Shown piece after piece: positions 43,491-51,727 of a stretch of DNA of 53,157 bases. This DNA is from an uncultured Oscillibacter sp. GTDB lineage: Bacteria; Bacillota; Clostridia; Oscillospirales; Oscillospiraceae. The DNA lies in NCBI GenBank assembly GCA_900770295.1, contig CAAGJQ010000002.1:1-53157 (forward strand), given 5' to 3'. The first letter of the stretch is position 1, and each line of letters begins with the position of its first letter. The position numbers and the translations under genes were made by a program. The notes beneath the pieces are model-generated. The model did no database searches. It was not told where the DNA came from and was given only the letters and a program-made list of their open reading frames with translations.

Positions 43491-44054
43491 TTGAAGAAAA
43501 CGCAAAACCCGAAAGAGGACAAAAAAAAGAGCGGGGAATCCTCTCCATACCGGTGGGCCTTGACGGTCTTTTGCATGGCGGTTGCCCTGTCGGCGGCGCT
43601 GAGTCTGGCATCGGAGTCGGTGCTGAGCGGCGCGGGCGTGGCTGTCGCCCTTTTGATTTTGGCCCTGTTCATCGGTCTGGGCATCGTGTTCGACGTCATC
43701 GGCGTGGCCGTGACAGCGGCGGACCCCCGGCCCTTCCACTCCATGGCCGCCCACAAGGAGCCCGGCGCCAAGGAGGCGTTGAGCCTCCTGCGCAACGCCA
43801 GCCATGTCTCCAGCGTCTGCAACGACGTGGTGGGCGATATCTGCGGCATCGTCAGCGGCGCCACCGGCGCCGTCATCGTGACCCGGCTCCAGAACGCTTT
43901 GAGCGTGAGGTCCGTGCTGATCTCCGTGGCGGTCACCGCCCTGATCTCCGGCCTGACCATCGGCGGCAAGGCCCTGGGCAAGACTTTTGCCATGAAGCAG
44001 AGCACCAAAGTCGTCTACTGGGCGGGCCGCTTCCTCCACATTTTCCATCGCTGA
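43491..44054 (+). CDS. oapA: OLE-associated membrane protein OapA-like (DUF21-like)
   Basis: 187 residues from the TTG at 43491, 7 bases after GGAGGA; an ATG at 43470 has no ribosome site. Lys-rich N-terminus, helices at about 22-42 and 47-70, then the conserved stretch IGVAVTAADPRPFHSMAAHK and NASHVSSVCNDVVGDICGIV, and two further helices. This fits OapA, the small membrane partner that binds OLE RNA as a dimer and places the complex at the membrane. It lies 23 bases after the RNA. Confidence 0.83.
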   Translation: MKKTQNPKEDKKKSGESSPYRWALTVFCMAVALSAALSLASESVLSGAGVAVALLILALFIGLGIVFDVIGVAVTAADPRPFHSMAAHKEPGAKEALSLLRNASHVSSVCNDVVGDICGIVSGATGAVIVTRLQNALSVRSVLISVAVTALISGLTIGGKALGKTFAMKQSTKVVYWAGRFLHIFHR

Positions 44055-44070
44055 GAGAAAGGCGAACGAT

Positions 44071-45930
44071 ATGATATTGGAAACCATCCATTCTCCCGCG
44101 GATGTCAAGGCGCTGAAAAAAGAGCAGCTGCCTCAGCTCTGTCAGGAGCTGCGGGAATTCCTGGTGGAGAACGTGTCCCGGACCGGCGGCCATCTGGCCT
44201 CCAACCTGGGGGCCGTGGAGCTGACGGTGGCCATCCACCGGGTGTTCGACACCTCCCGGGACCGGCTGGTGTTCGACGTGGGGCACCAGTGCTACGTCCA
44301 CAAGGCCCTGACCGGCCGGCAGGAGCTGTTCTCCACCCTCCGCCAGTTCGGCGGCCTCTCCGGCTTTCCCAAGCCCTATGAGAGCGAGCACGACGCCTTC
44401 ATCGCGGGCCATGCCTCCAACTCCGTGTCCGTGGCGCTGGGTATGGCCCGGGCCCGGACCCTGCAAAACCAGGACTACAGCGTTCTGGCCCTTATCGGCG
44501 ACGGCGCCCTCACCGGCGGCCTTGCCTACGAGGGACTGAACAACGCCGGGGCATCCCACGAGCCGCTCATCGTCATTCTGAACGACAACGGCATGTCCAT
44601 CAACCCCAACGTGGGAGCCATGCCGTCCCACCTGAGCCGCCTGCGGTCCAAGCCGGCGTATTACCATTTCAAAAAGTGGTACCGGAGCCTGTTCGGCAAG
44701 CACCCCATGGAAAACGGGCTGTACCGCTTCAACCACAGGGTGAAATCCTCCCTGAAAAAGACCCTCTGGCCCGGCAGCACCCTGTTCGAGGACATGGGCT
44801 TCACCTATCTGGGCCCCATCGACGGCCACGACCTGCCCCGCCTGTGCGACGTGCTGGAGTGGGCCAGAGAGCTGAACAGCCCCGTGGTGGTCCATGTGAA
44901 CACGATCAAGGGCAAGGGCTATCCCTTCGCGGAGCAGAACCCCGGGAAATTCCACGGCATCAGCCCCTTTGACCCCCAGACCGGCCTTCTGAAAAAGCCG
45001 GGCGGGGAGAGTTTTTCCGGCGTCTTCGGCAAGACGCTGGCGGACTGCGCGGCGGAGGACCGCCGGGTCTGCGCCATCACCGCCGCCATGGCGGACGGCA
45101 CGGGCCTGTCCGGCTTCGCGAAGGAGTTCCCGGACCGGTTCTTCGATGTGGCCATCGCGGAGGGCCACGGCGTGTCCATGGCCGCCGGCCTTGCCAGCCA
45201 GGGGATGATCCCCGTGTTCGCGGTGTACTCCACCTTTTTGCAGCGGGGCTACGACATGCTCATCCACGACATCGCCCTGGAGCGGCTCCACGTGGTGCTG
45301 GGCGTGGACCGGGCGGGGCTGGTGGGCGCCGACGGCGAGACTCACCACGGCTGTTTTGACCCGCTGTTTCTGTGCACCATTCCCGGCTTCACGGTGCTGT
45401 GTCCCTCCAGCTTCGCGGAGCTGCGGTCCATGCTGCGCAGGGCCCTGTTCCAACTGGACGGACCCGTGGCGGTCCGGTATCCCAGAGGGGGAGAGGGCGC
45501 CTTCCGGGAGGACCTGTCGGACAAGCCCGTAGCACAGCTGCGGGAAGGGACCGATGTGACCCTCCTCAGCTACGGCGTGCTGGTGAACAACCTGCTGGCG
45601 GCGGCGGACATCCTGGCGGCGGAGGGCATTCAGGCGGAGGTCTGGAAGCTGAATCAAATCTCTCCCCTGGACCATACGACCATCTGCGAGGCCCTGGGCT
45701 CCCGGAAGACGCTGCTGGTGCTGGAGGATTCCTTCGGCGCCGGATGCGTGGGCCAGCGGGTGGCCGCCATTCTGGCGGAGCACGGCCAGGCGCCGGAAAA
45801 ACTCATTTTAAGAAATCTTGGAAAGACCTTCGCCCCGGAGGGCAGCGTGAGCCAGCTGGAACACAGCTTCGGACTGGACGCCGCCGCTGTGGCGGAGGCG
45901 GTAAGGGAGGCTGCGGCCCATGGCAAATAA
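44071..45930 (+). CDS. dxs: 1-deoxy-D-xylulose-5-phosphate synthase
   Basis: 619 residues. First MEP-pathway enzyme, joining pyruvate and glyceraldehyde 3-phosphate with thiamine diphosphate. DVGHQCYVHK with H72, ThDP motif GDGALTGG (143-150) through NDN (171-173), and GVDRAGLVGADGETHHG in the transketolase-like half. Overlaps tlyA by 11 bases. Confidence 0.97.
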   Translation: MILETIHSPADVKALKKEQLPQLCQELREFLVENVSRTGGHLASNLGAVELTVAIHRVFDTSRDRLVFDVGHQCYVHKALTGRQELFSTLRQFGGLSGFPKPYESEHDAFIAGHASNSVSVALGMARARTLQNQDYSVLALIGDGALTGGLAYEGLNNAGASHEPLIVILNDNGMSINPNVGAMPSHLSRLRSKPAYYHFKKWYRSLFGKHPMENGLYRFNHRVKSSLKKTLWPGSTLFEDMGFTYLGPIDGHDLPRLCDVLEWARELNSPVVVHVNTIKGKGYPFAEQNPGKFHGISPFDPQTGLLKKPGGESFSGVFGKTLADCAAEDRRVCAITAAMADGTGLSGFAKEFPDRFFDVAIAEGHGVSMAAGLASQGMIPVFAVYSTFLQRGYDMLIHDIALERLHVVLGVDRAGLVGADGETHHGCFDPLFLCTIPGFTVLCPSSFAELRSMLRRALFQLDGPVAVRYPRGGEGAFREDLSDKPVAQLREGTDVTLLSYGVLVNNLLAAADILAAEGIQAEVWKLNQISPLDHTTICEALGSRKTLLVLEDSFGAGCVGQRVAAILAEHGQAPEKLILRNLGKTFAPEGSVSQLEHSFGLDAAAVAEAVREAAAHGK

Positions 45931-46744
45931 GACACGTCTGGATGTCCTGTTGGTAGAGCGGGGGCTCCAGGAGAGCCGGCAGAAGGCACAGGCCACCATC
46001 ATGAGCGGCCTGGTGTTCGTCAAGGGCCAGCGGGTGGACAAGCCCGGAACCGCCGTTCCCAACGACGCGGAGATTGAGGTCCGGGGCAATGCCCTGAAAT
46101 ACGTCAGCCGGGGCGGGCTGAAGCTGGAAAAGGCCATGGCCACGTTCCCCATCACCCTGGACGGAGCCGTCTGCGGCGACATCGGCGCCTCCACCGGCGG
46201 CTTTACGGACTGCATGCTGCAAAACGGCGCATCCAAAGTATATTCCGTGGACGTGGGCTACGGTCAGCTGGCCTGGAAGCTGCGGGAGGACCCCCGTGTG
46301 GTCTGCATGGAGCGGACCAACGCCCGGTATCTGACCCACGAGCAGATTCCCGACGAGCTGGATTTCGCCTCCATCGACGTCAGCTTCATCTCCCTGAAGC
46401 TGATCCTGCCCGCGGTCCACAACGTCCTGAAAGACGGCGGCCACGTGGCCTGCCTGGTGAAGCCCCAGTTCGAAGCCGGGAAGGAAAAGGTGGGCAAAAA
46501 GGGCGTGGTCCGGGACCCGGCCGTCCATTTGGAGGTGCTGGAGCACTTCCTGGAACATGCAAAGGATTCCGGCTTTACAGTTCTTGGCCTGACGTATTCT
46601 CCCATCCGGGGCCCGGAGGGGAACATCGAGTATCTGGGCTATCTGGAAAAGGGTGAGGGAGAGCCCGGGGAATTTGATCTGAAGGCGCTGGTGGAGGAGT
46701 CTCACCAGGTTTTGAAAGAGCACGGAGAGGGGAACAGCCTATGA
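45920..46744 (+). CDS. tlyA: TlyA-family rRNA 2'-O-methyltransferase
   Basis: 274 residues: S4 RNA-binding domain (about 5-65) and an FtsJ-like methyltransferase domain with SAM loop GASTGGFTD (89-97). In mycobacteria TlyA methylates 16S and 23S rRNA; the B. subtilis homologue is YqxC. Coupled to dxs and to nadK (ATGA overlap). Confidence 0.92.
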   Translation: MANKTRLDVLLVERGLQESRQKAQATIMSGLVFVKGQRVDKPGTAVPNDAEIEVRGNALKYVSRGGLKLEKAMATFPITLDGAVCGDIGASTGGFTDCMLQNGASKVYSVDVGYGQLAWKLREDPRVVCMERTNARYLTHEQIPDELDFASIDVSFISLKLILPAVHNVLKDGGHVACLVKPQFEAGKEKVGKKGVVRDPAVHLEVLEHFLEHAKDSGFTVLGLTYSPIRGPEGNIEYLGYLEKGEGEPGEFDLKALVEESHQVLKEHGEGNSL

Positions 46745-47625
46745 GTCCGAAGAAAATCATCCTGTGTCCCAACCCCAACCGGGACCAGGGTATGAAGGCC
46801 ACAAAGGCTGCGGAAAAGATCCTGCACGAGATGGGCTTTCACACTGTGGTGTGCTCACCCTTCAAGGACCAGAAGGAGGGGGCCTTTGCCGACTGCCAGG
46901 TCCGCTCTCTGCCCCAGGAGATGAAGGGGGCGGACCTTCTGATCACCTTCGGCGGCGATGGCACGATCCTCCATCTGGCCAAGCTGGCCGCTCTGCACAA
47001 GATCCCGGTGCTGGGCATCAACATGGGCGGCCTGGGCTTCATCGCGGAGCTGGAGGCCGGGGAGCTGGAGGTTCTGCGGAAGCTCAGGGACTGGGACTTC
47101 GAGACGGAGTCCCGGATGATGCTGGACGTTTCGGTCATCCGTGAAGGAAAACAGGTTTACATGAATCTGGGGCTCAACGATGCGGTCATCCGGGAGGGTC
47201 CCATCTCCCATGTCATCCATCTGAAGATCTCCTCCGACGGACGGCACCTGGCGGACATTGCCGGGGACGGCGTCATCATCTCCACGCCCACCGGCTCCAC
47301 GGCGTACTCTCTGTCCGCCGGAGGCCCGGTGGTGGAGCCGGTGGCCCAGACCATGGTTGTCTGTCCCATCTGCACCCACAACATGCGCTTTTCCTCCTAT
47401 GTGCTCTCCCCGGAGCACGTTCTGACCGTGGAACTGGAGCGCAACGGCCGCAAGCCGGTGTACCTGTTCGTGGACGAGAGTCGGGCCTTCGCCCTGCGCT
47501 CGGACGATAAGATTCTGGTGCGGCGCAGTAAATACACGACGAAGCTGGTGCGTCTGACCGAGAAGAGCTTCTGCGAGATTTTTGCCAAAAAAATGCTTCC
47601 CGGAGGGTTGAATGATGAAAAATGA
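46741..47625 (+). CDS. nadK: NAD kinase
   Basis: 294 residues. Makes NADP from NAD and ATP. GGDGT motif at 71-75, NMGGLGFIAEL, and the NAD-binding TPTGSTAYSLSAGGP. Standard length. Start overlaps the tlyA stop; the end overlaps argR. Confidence 0.96.
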   Translation: MSPKKIILCPNPNRDQGMKATKAAEKILHEMGFHTVVCSPFKDQKEGAFADCQVRSLPQEMKGADLLITFGGDGTILHLAKLAALHKIPVLGINMGGLGFIAELEAGELEVLRKLRDWDFETESRMMLDVSVIREGKQVYMNLGLNDAVIREGPISHVIHLKISSDGRHLADIAGDGVIISTPTGSTAYSLSAGGPVVEPVAQTMVVCPICTHNMRFSSYVLSPEHVLTVELERNGRKPVYLFVDESRAFALRSDDKILVRRSKYTTKLVRLTEKSFCEIFAKKMLPGGLNDEK

Positions 47626-48064
47626 CCGGCAATCCATGATTCTGGAGATCATTTCCCAGGAAAATATCGAGACCCAGGAGCAACTGCTCTCCCGGCTCCA
47701 GGAGCGGGGCATCAGCAGCACCCAGGCCACCATTTCGCGAGACATCAAACAGATGCACCTCATCAAGGAGCCGGTGGGCCAGGGCGTGTACAAGTATGCC
47801 GTCTCCGGCAACCGGACGAAGCTGAACTTCGCGGAGAAGCTGCGGACCATCTTCCGGGAGAGCATCACCAGCATCGCCTACGCCCAGAACATCGTGGTCA
47901 TCAAGACCATGCCGGGTCTGGCCAGCGCGGCCTGCTCCGCCCTGGACAACATGAACATCAGCTATATGGTGGGCTCTCTGGCGGGCGACGACACGGCGTT
48001 TTTGCTGATGCAGGACACGGAGTCGGCGGCGATCTTCTGCGAGGAGATCAAAGAGATGCTTTGA
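47615..48064 (+). CDS. argR: Arginine repressor
   Basis: 149 residues. N-terminal winged helix (SSTQATISRDIKQMHL) and C-terminal arginine-binding oligomerisation domain ending in GSLAGDDTAFLLMQD. GGAGGG lies 7 bases before the ATG at 47615; an ATG one codon earlier is possible. In this conserved block it precedes recN, and no arginine genes are nearby. Confidence 0.94.
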   Translation: MKNDRQSMILEIISQENIETQEQLLSRLQERGISSTQATISRDIKQMHLIKEPVGQGVYKYAVSGNRTKLNFAEKLRTIFRESITSIAYAQNIVVIKTMPGLASAACSALDNMNISYMVGSLAGDDTAFLLMQDTESAAIFCEEIKEML

Positions 48065-48068
48065 GGCT

Positions 48069-48248
48069 TCAAGGGGGAGCAGGCTCCCCCTTGAGAATCC
48101 CCCACCACCAGTGACATCGGTCACTGGTGTGTGCCCCCCAAGGGTGCACAGGTCGGGGTATTTTCGCCACGCGCATGTCGCGGCGAAAATGATTGAAATT
48201 TTTTCTTCCGCTTGAGCGGAAGAACCAGGGGAAACGGGTTTCCCCTGG
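48069..48248 (+). repeat. Array of six hairpins between argR and recN
   Basis: In order: TCAAGGGGGAGC/GCTCCCCCTTGA (48069-48094), CACCAGTGAC/GTCACTGGTG (48106-48129), TGTGC/GCACA (48130-48150), ATTTTCGCC/GGCGAAAAT (48160-48190), TTCTTCCGCT/AGCGGAAGAA (48203-48224) and CCAGGGGAAA/TTTCCCCTGG (48225-48248). Stems are mostly 9-12 bp and perfect. The first may end the argR transcript, though no T tract follows. No gene fits here. Confidence 0.9.
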
Positions 48249-48274
48249 ACCCTTTCCGAGGGGAGGGCCAGAGC

Positions 48275-49957
48275 ATGCTGGAACTGCTTCATATTGAGAA
48301 TATTGCCGTCATCGAGCAGGCGGACATCCAGTTCCGCCCGGGGTTCAACGCCCTGACCGGTGAGACCGGCGCCGGCAAGTCCATCGTCATCGACGCCATG
48401 GGCGCGGTGCTGGGCGGCAGGACCTCCCGGGACCTGATCCGCACGGGGGCGGAGAAATCCTTCGTCAGCGCGGAGTTCTCCCAGGTGCCGGCGGACCTGC
48501 CGGGACTGGCGGAGACCGGCGTGGCGCCGGACGAGGACGGGAACCTGCTGCTCCAGCGGGAGATGGGCGGCGACGGTAAGAACATCTGCCGCGCCAACGG
48601 ACGGCCCGTCACCGTGGCCCAGCTGCGGCGGATCGGCGAGGAGCTGCTGAACATCCACGGCCAGCACGACGGCCAGCAGCTGCTGGACGAGGAGCAGCAC
48701 GGGACCTATCTGGACCGGTTCGGCCGGACGGAGGGGACCCTGGCCGCCTACCGGGCGGCGTATGACGCCATGGCGGACCTGCGGGCCCAGATGCGGGCCC
48801 TGCGGATGGACGAGGCGGAGAAGGCCCGCCGGGTGGACAGCCTGCGGTTCCAGATCGATGAGCTGGAGCGGGCGGAGCTGGTCCCCGGCGAGGAGGAGGA
48901 GCTGGCGGCCCGCCGCAATATCCTGCGGAACGGGGAGAAGTACCTCTCCGCCCTGTCCGGCGCGGACTACTGCCTCAGCGGCGATGACGAGAGCGCCGGA
49001 GCGGTGAACCAGCTGCGGGACGCGGAGGAGGCCCTGGGCACCATCCGCACCCTGGGAGGCGACCTGGCTGATCTCTGCAAACGGTTGGAATCTCTGCGCA
49101 GTGAAGCCTATGACCTTGCCGAGACCATCCGGGACCTGCGGGGGGCGTTCGACTTCTCCCCGGCGGAGCTGGACGCGGTGGAGAGCCGCTCCGACCAGCT
49201 GTACCGGCTGAAAAAGAAGTACGGCGCCACGGTGGAGGACATGCTGGCCTACCTGGACAAGTGCCGGGCGGAGCTGGACGCCATCGAGACGGCGGACGAC
49301 ACGCTGATTCTGCTGGAGCAGAAGCTGCAAAAGGCGGAGAAGGCCGTCCGGGCGGCGGGAGCGGACCTGACGAAGGCCCGGAAGGAGGCCGCCAAAACCC
49401 TGGAGCAGCGCATCCAGAGCGAGCTGCGGGATCTGGACATGCACAAGGTCCGGTTCAGCATCCAGTTTGAGGAAAAGGAGCCGTCTCCCGACGGCTGCGA
49501 TATGATCCGCTTCCTGATGTCCGCCAACGCCGGCGAGGATCTGAAGCCCATCGCCAAGATCGCCTCCGGCGGCGAGCTGGCCCGCATCATGCTTGCGCTG
49601 AAAAACGTGCTGGCGGAGCAGGAGGCCATCGGGACGCTGGTGTTCGACGAGGTGGACACCGGCGTCAGCGGCCGGGCGGCCCAGAAGGTGGCGGAGAAGC
49701 TGGCCCAGGTCAGCCGCCGCAAGCAGGTGCTGTGCGTGACCCATCTGCCCCAGCTGGCGGCCATGGCGGACACCCATTTCTCCGTGGAGAAAGGGGAGCG
49801 GAACGGCCGGACCTTCACCCGGGTGGTGCGGCTGGACCGGGAGCAGCGGAAGGCGGAGCTGGCCCGCATCACCGGCGGCACCAAGGTGACGGAGGCCCTG
49901 CTGGAGAGCGCCGGGGAACTGCTGGACGAGGCGGAGGCCTACCGGAAGTCCATATGA
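48275..49957 (+). CDS. recN: DNA repair protein RecN
   Basis: 560 residues, SMC-like ATPase for double-strand break repair. Walker A GETGAGKS (29-36), coiled-coil middle, signature ASGGELARIMLALK, Walker B LVFDEVDTG with D458 and E459. The ATG at 48275 follows GGGGAGGG; longer in-frame starts would lie inside the hairpin array. Confidence 0.96.
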   Translation: MLELLHIENIAVIEQADIQFRPGFNALTGETGAGKSIVIDAMGAVLGGRTSRDLIRTGAEKSFVSAEFSQVPADLPGLAETGVAPDEDGNLLLQREMGGDGKNICRANGRPVTVAQLRRIGEELLNIHGQHDGQQLLDEEQHGTYLDRFGRTEGTLAAYRAAYDAMADLRAQMRALRMDEAEKARRVDSLRFQIDELERAELVPGEEEELAARRNILRNGEKYLSALSGADYCLSGDDESAGAVNQLRDAEEALGTIRTLGGDLADLCKRLESLRSEAYDLAETIRDLRGAFDFSPAELDAVESRSDQLYRLKKKYGATVEDMLAYLDKCRAELDAIETADDTLILLEQKLQKAEKAVRAAGADLTKARKEAAKTLEQRIQSELRDLDMHKVRFSIQFEEKEPSPDGCDMIRFLMSANAGEDLKPIAKIASGGELARIMLALKNVLAEQEAIGTLVFDEVDTGVSGRAAQKVAEKLAQVSRRKQVLCVTHLPQLAAMADTHFSVEKGERNGRTFTRVVRLDREQRKAELARITGGTKVTEALLESAGELLDEAEAYRKSI

Positions 49958-49964
49958 CGTTTTG

Positions 49965-50012
49965 CCCCGGTCCGGAGGATATTCCCCATCCTTCGGACCG
50001 GGGAACATTTTC
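49965..50012 (+). terminator. Terminator after recN
   Basis: CCCCGGTCCG (49965-49974) pairs with CGGACCGGGG (49994-50003), extended by an inner AGGAT/ATCCT stem and followed by AACATTTT. Confidence 0.85.
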
Positions 50013-50023
50013 GATATTCTCCA

Positions 50024-50052
50024 TTGACAATCCTGACAAAATCAGATAGAAT
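50024..50052 (+). promoter_or_regulatory. Promoter of the T-box/tyrS unit
   Basis: Perfect TTGACA (50024-50029), 17 bases, TAGAAT (50047-50052). Confidence 0.85.
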
Positions 50053-50061
50053 ACCCCACGT

Positions 50062-50340
50062 ATACAGCGAAGAAGAGGACCAGTACCCGTCATGGCGCTG
50101 CCAAGAGAACCCCTGGTTGGTGAAAAGGGGAGAGCAACAGACGGCGAATACACCTTGGAGCTGGCACCCCAACGGCCTTTTGAGAAAGGCCCAGTAGGCG
50201 TGCTCCGGGAGCGCCCGTTACCGCGCGGGAGTGTGTTGGCACTCCACGAGGCCGTTTTCCGCGAGGGGACGGCGAACCAGAGGTGGTACCGCGAAAGCAT
50301 TTCGCCCTCTGTCCCAGAGCCGGGACGGGGGCTTCAATTT
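50062..50340 (+). promoter_or_regulatory. T-box leader with tyrosine specifier
   Basis: A stem I region with the AGTA-type bulge (GAAGAGGACCAGTACC), GGTTGGTGAAAA, and the specifier loop GAATACACC, whose TAC (50149-50151) is a Tyr codon. The T-box core AGGTGGTACCGCG lies at 50281-50293. A competing terminator GCCCTC-GTCCC/GGGAC-GGGGGC (50304-50332) is followed by TTCAATTTT. Uncharged tRNA-Tyr is expected to favour the antiterminator and allow tyrS expression. Confidence 0.92.
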
Positions 50341-50387
50341 TGTCCGTTTCGGTAATACTACCATATTGCAGAACAGGAGAGACTATC

Positions 50388-51614
50388 ATGCAGATTTACG
50401 AAGAACTGGTCGCCCGGGGCCTGATCGCCCAGGTGACTGACGAGAACGAGATCCGGGAGCTGGTGAACAACGGCAAGGCCACCTTCTATATCGGCTTTGA
50501 CCCCACCGCCGATTCCCTCCACGTGGGCCACTTCATGGCCCTGTGCCTGATGAAGCGGCTCCAGATGGCCGGCAACAAACCCATCGCCCTGATCGGCGGC
50601 GGCACCGCCATGATCGGCGACCCCTCCGGCCGCACCGACATGCGCTCCATGATGACCAAGGAGACCATTCAGCACAACTGCGACTGCTTCAAAAAGCAGA
50701 TGTCCCGGTTCATCGACTTCGGCGAGGGCAAGGCTCAGATGGTGAACAACGCCGACTGGCTGCTGAACCTGAACTACGTGGACTTCATCCGGGACATCGG
50801 CGCCTGCTTCTCCGTCAACAACATGCTGCGGGCCGAGTGCTTCAAGCAGCGCATGGAGAAGGGCCTGAGCTTCCTGGAGTTCAACTACATGCCCATGCAG
50901 TCCTACGACTTCTACTACCTGTTCCAGCACTACGGCTGCAACATGCAGTTCGGCGGCAACGACCAGTGGAGCAACATGCTGGGCGGCACCGAGCTGATCC
51001 GCCGCAAGCTGGGCAAGGACGCCCACGCCATGACCATCACCCTGCTGCTGACCTCCGAGGGCAAGAAGATGGGCAAGACCGCCTCCGGCGCCGTGTGGCT
51101 GGACCCCAACAAGACCTCTCCCTACGACTTCTACCAGTACTGGCGGAACATCGAGGACGCCGACGTCCTCAAGTGCATCCGCATGCTGACCTTCCTGCCT
51201 CTGGAGCAGATCGACGAGATGGACAAGTGGGAGGGCAGTCAGCTGAACACCGCCAAGGAGATCCTGGCCTACGAGCTGACCAAGCTGGTCCACGGCGAGG
51301 AGGAGGCCGCCAAGGCCCAGGAGACCGCCCGGGGCCTGTTCTCCGGCAAGGGCTCCCTCGAAAATATGCCCTCCTCTCAGCTCTCCGCCGACAAGTTCGA
51401 CAACGGCAAAATCGGCGCCATTAACCTGCTGGTGGCCTGCGGCCTGTGCGCCTCCAACGGCGAGGCCCGGCGGCTGATCCAGCAGGGCGGCGTGGCCGTC
51501 AACGACCAGAAGGTGGCCTCCATCGATGTCTCCTTCGACCAGAGCGACTTCGAGGGTGACGGCGTGGTCATCAAGAAGGGCAAGAAGGTCTTCCACCGCG
51601 CTTTCGTGAAATAA
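50388..51614 (+). CDS. tyrS: Tyrosyl-tRNA synthetase
   Basis: 408 residues, class I. HIGH-like HVGH (45-48), KMSKS-like KMGKT (227-231), and a C-terminal S4 domain (NGEARRLIQQGGVAVN). The KMGKT form is common in bacterial TyrRS. The ATG at 50388 follows AGGAGA; a longer frame would run back through the T-box terminator. Confidence 0.97.
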   Translation: MQIYEELVARGLIAQVTDENEIRELVNNGKATFYIGFDPTADSLHVGHFMALCLMKRLQMAGNKPIALIGGGTAMIGDPSGRTDMRSMMTKETIQHNCDCFKKQMSRFIDFGEGKAQMVNNADWLLNLNYVDFIRDIGACFSVNNMLRAECFKQRMEKGLSFLEFNYMPMQSYDFYYLFQHYGCNMQFGGNDQWSNMLGGTELIRRKLGKDAHAMTITLLLTSEGKKMGKTASGAVWLDPNKTSPYDFYQYWRNIEDADVLKCIRMLTFLPLEQIDEMDKWEGSQLNTAKEILAYELTKLVHGEEEAAKAQETARGLFSGKGSLENMPSSQLSADKFDNGKIGAINLLVACGLCASNGEARRLIQQGGVAVNDQKVASIDVSFDQSDFEGDGVVIKKGKKVFHRAFVK

Positions 51615-51631
51615 AACAGCATGACGGCAGA

Positions 51632-51651
51632 CGCGGGGCTGATGCCCCGCG
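51632..51651 (+). terminator. Possible weak terminator after tyrS
   Basis: CGCGGGGC/GCCCCGCG with loop TGAT; only a broken T stretch follows. A second small GGGCC/GGCCC hairpin lies at about 51678-51700. Confidence 0.45.
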
Positions 51652-51727
51652 CCTGTTCTGCGTTTATGAAGAGAATGGGCCGGTGTCCCCGCTGGCCCGT
51701 ATCACCACCGACAGAAAGGAATACGCC

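Noticed and set aside
48069..48248. Hairpin array considered as a CRISPR or integron attC cluster
   Set aside because: The hairpins do not share a repeat sequence or spacing, and no cas or integrase gene is present.
50092..50355. 87-codon frame in the tyrS leader
   Set aside because: It covers the T-box stem I, specifier and terminator; the RNA elements explain the sequence.
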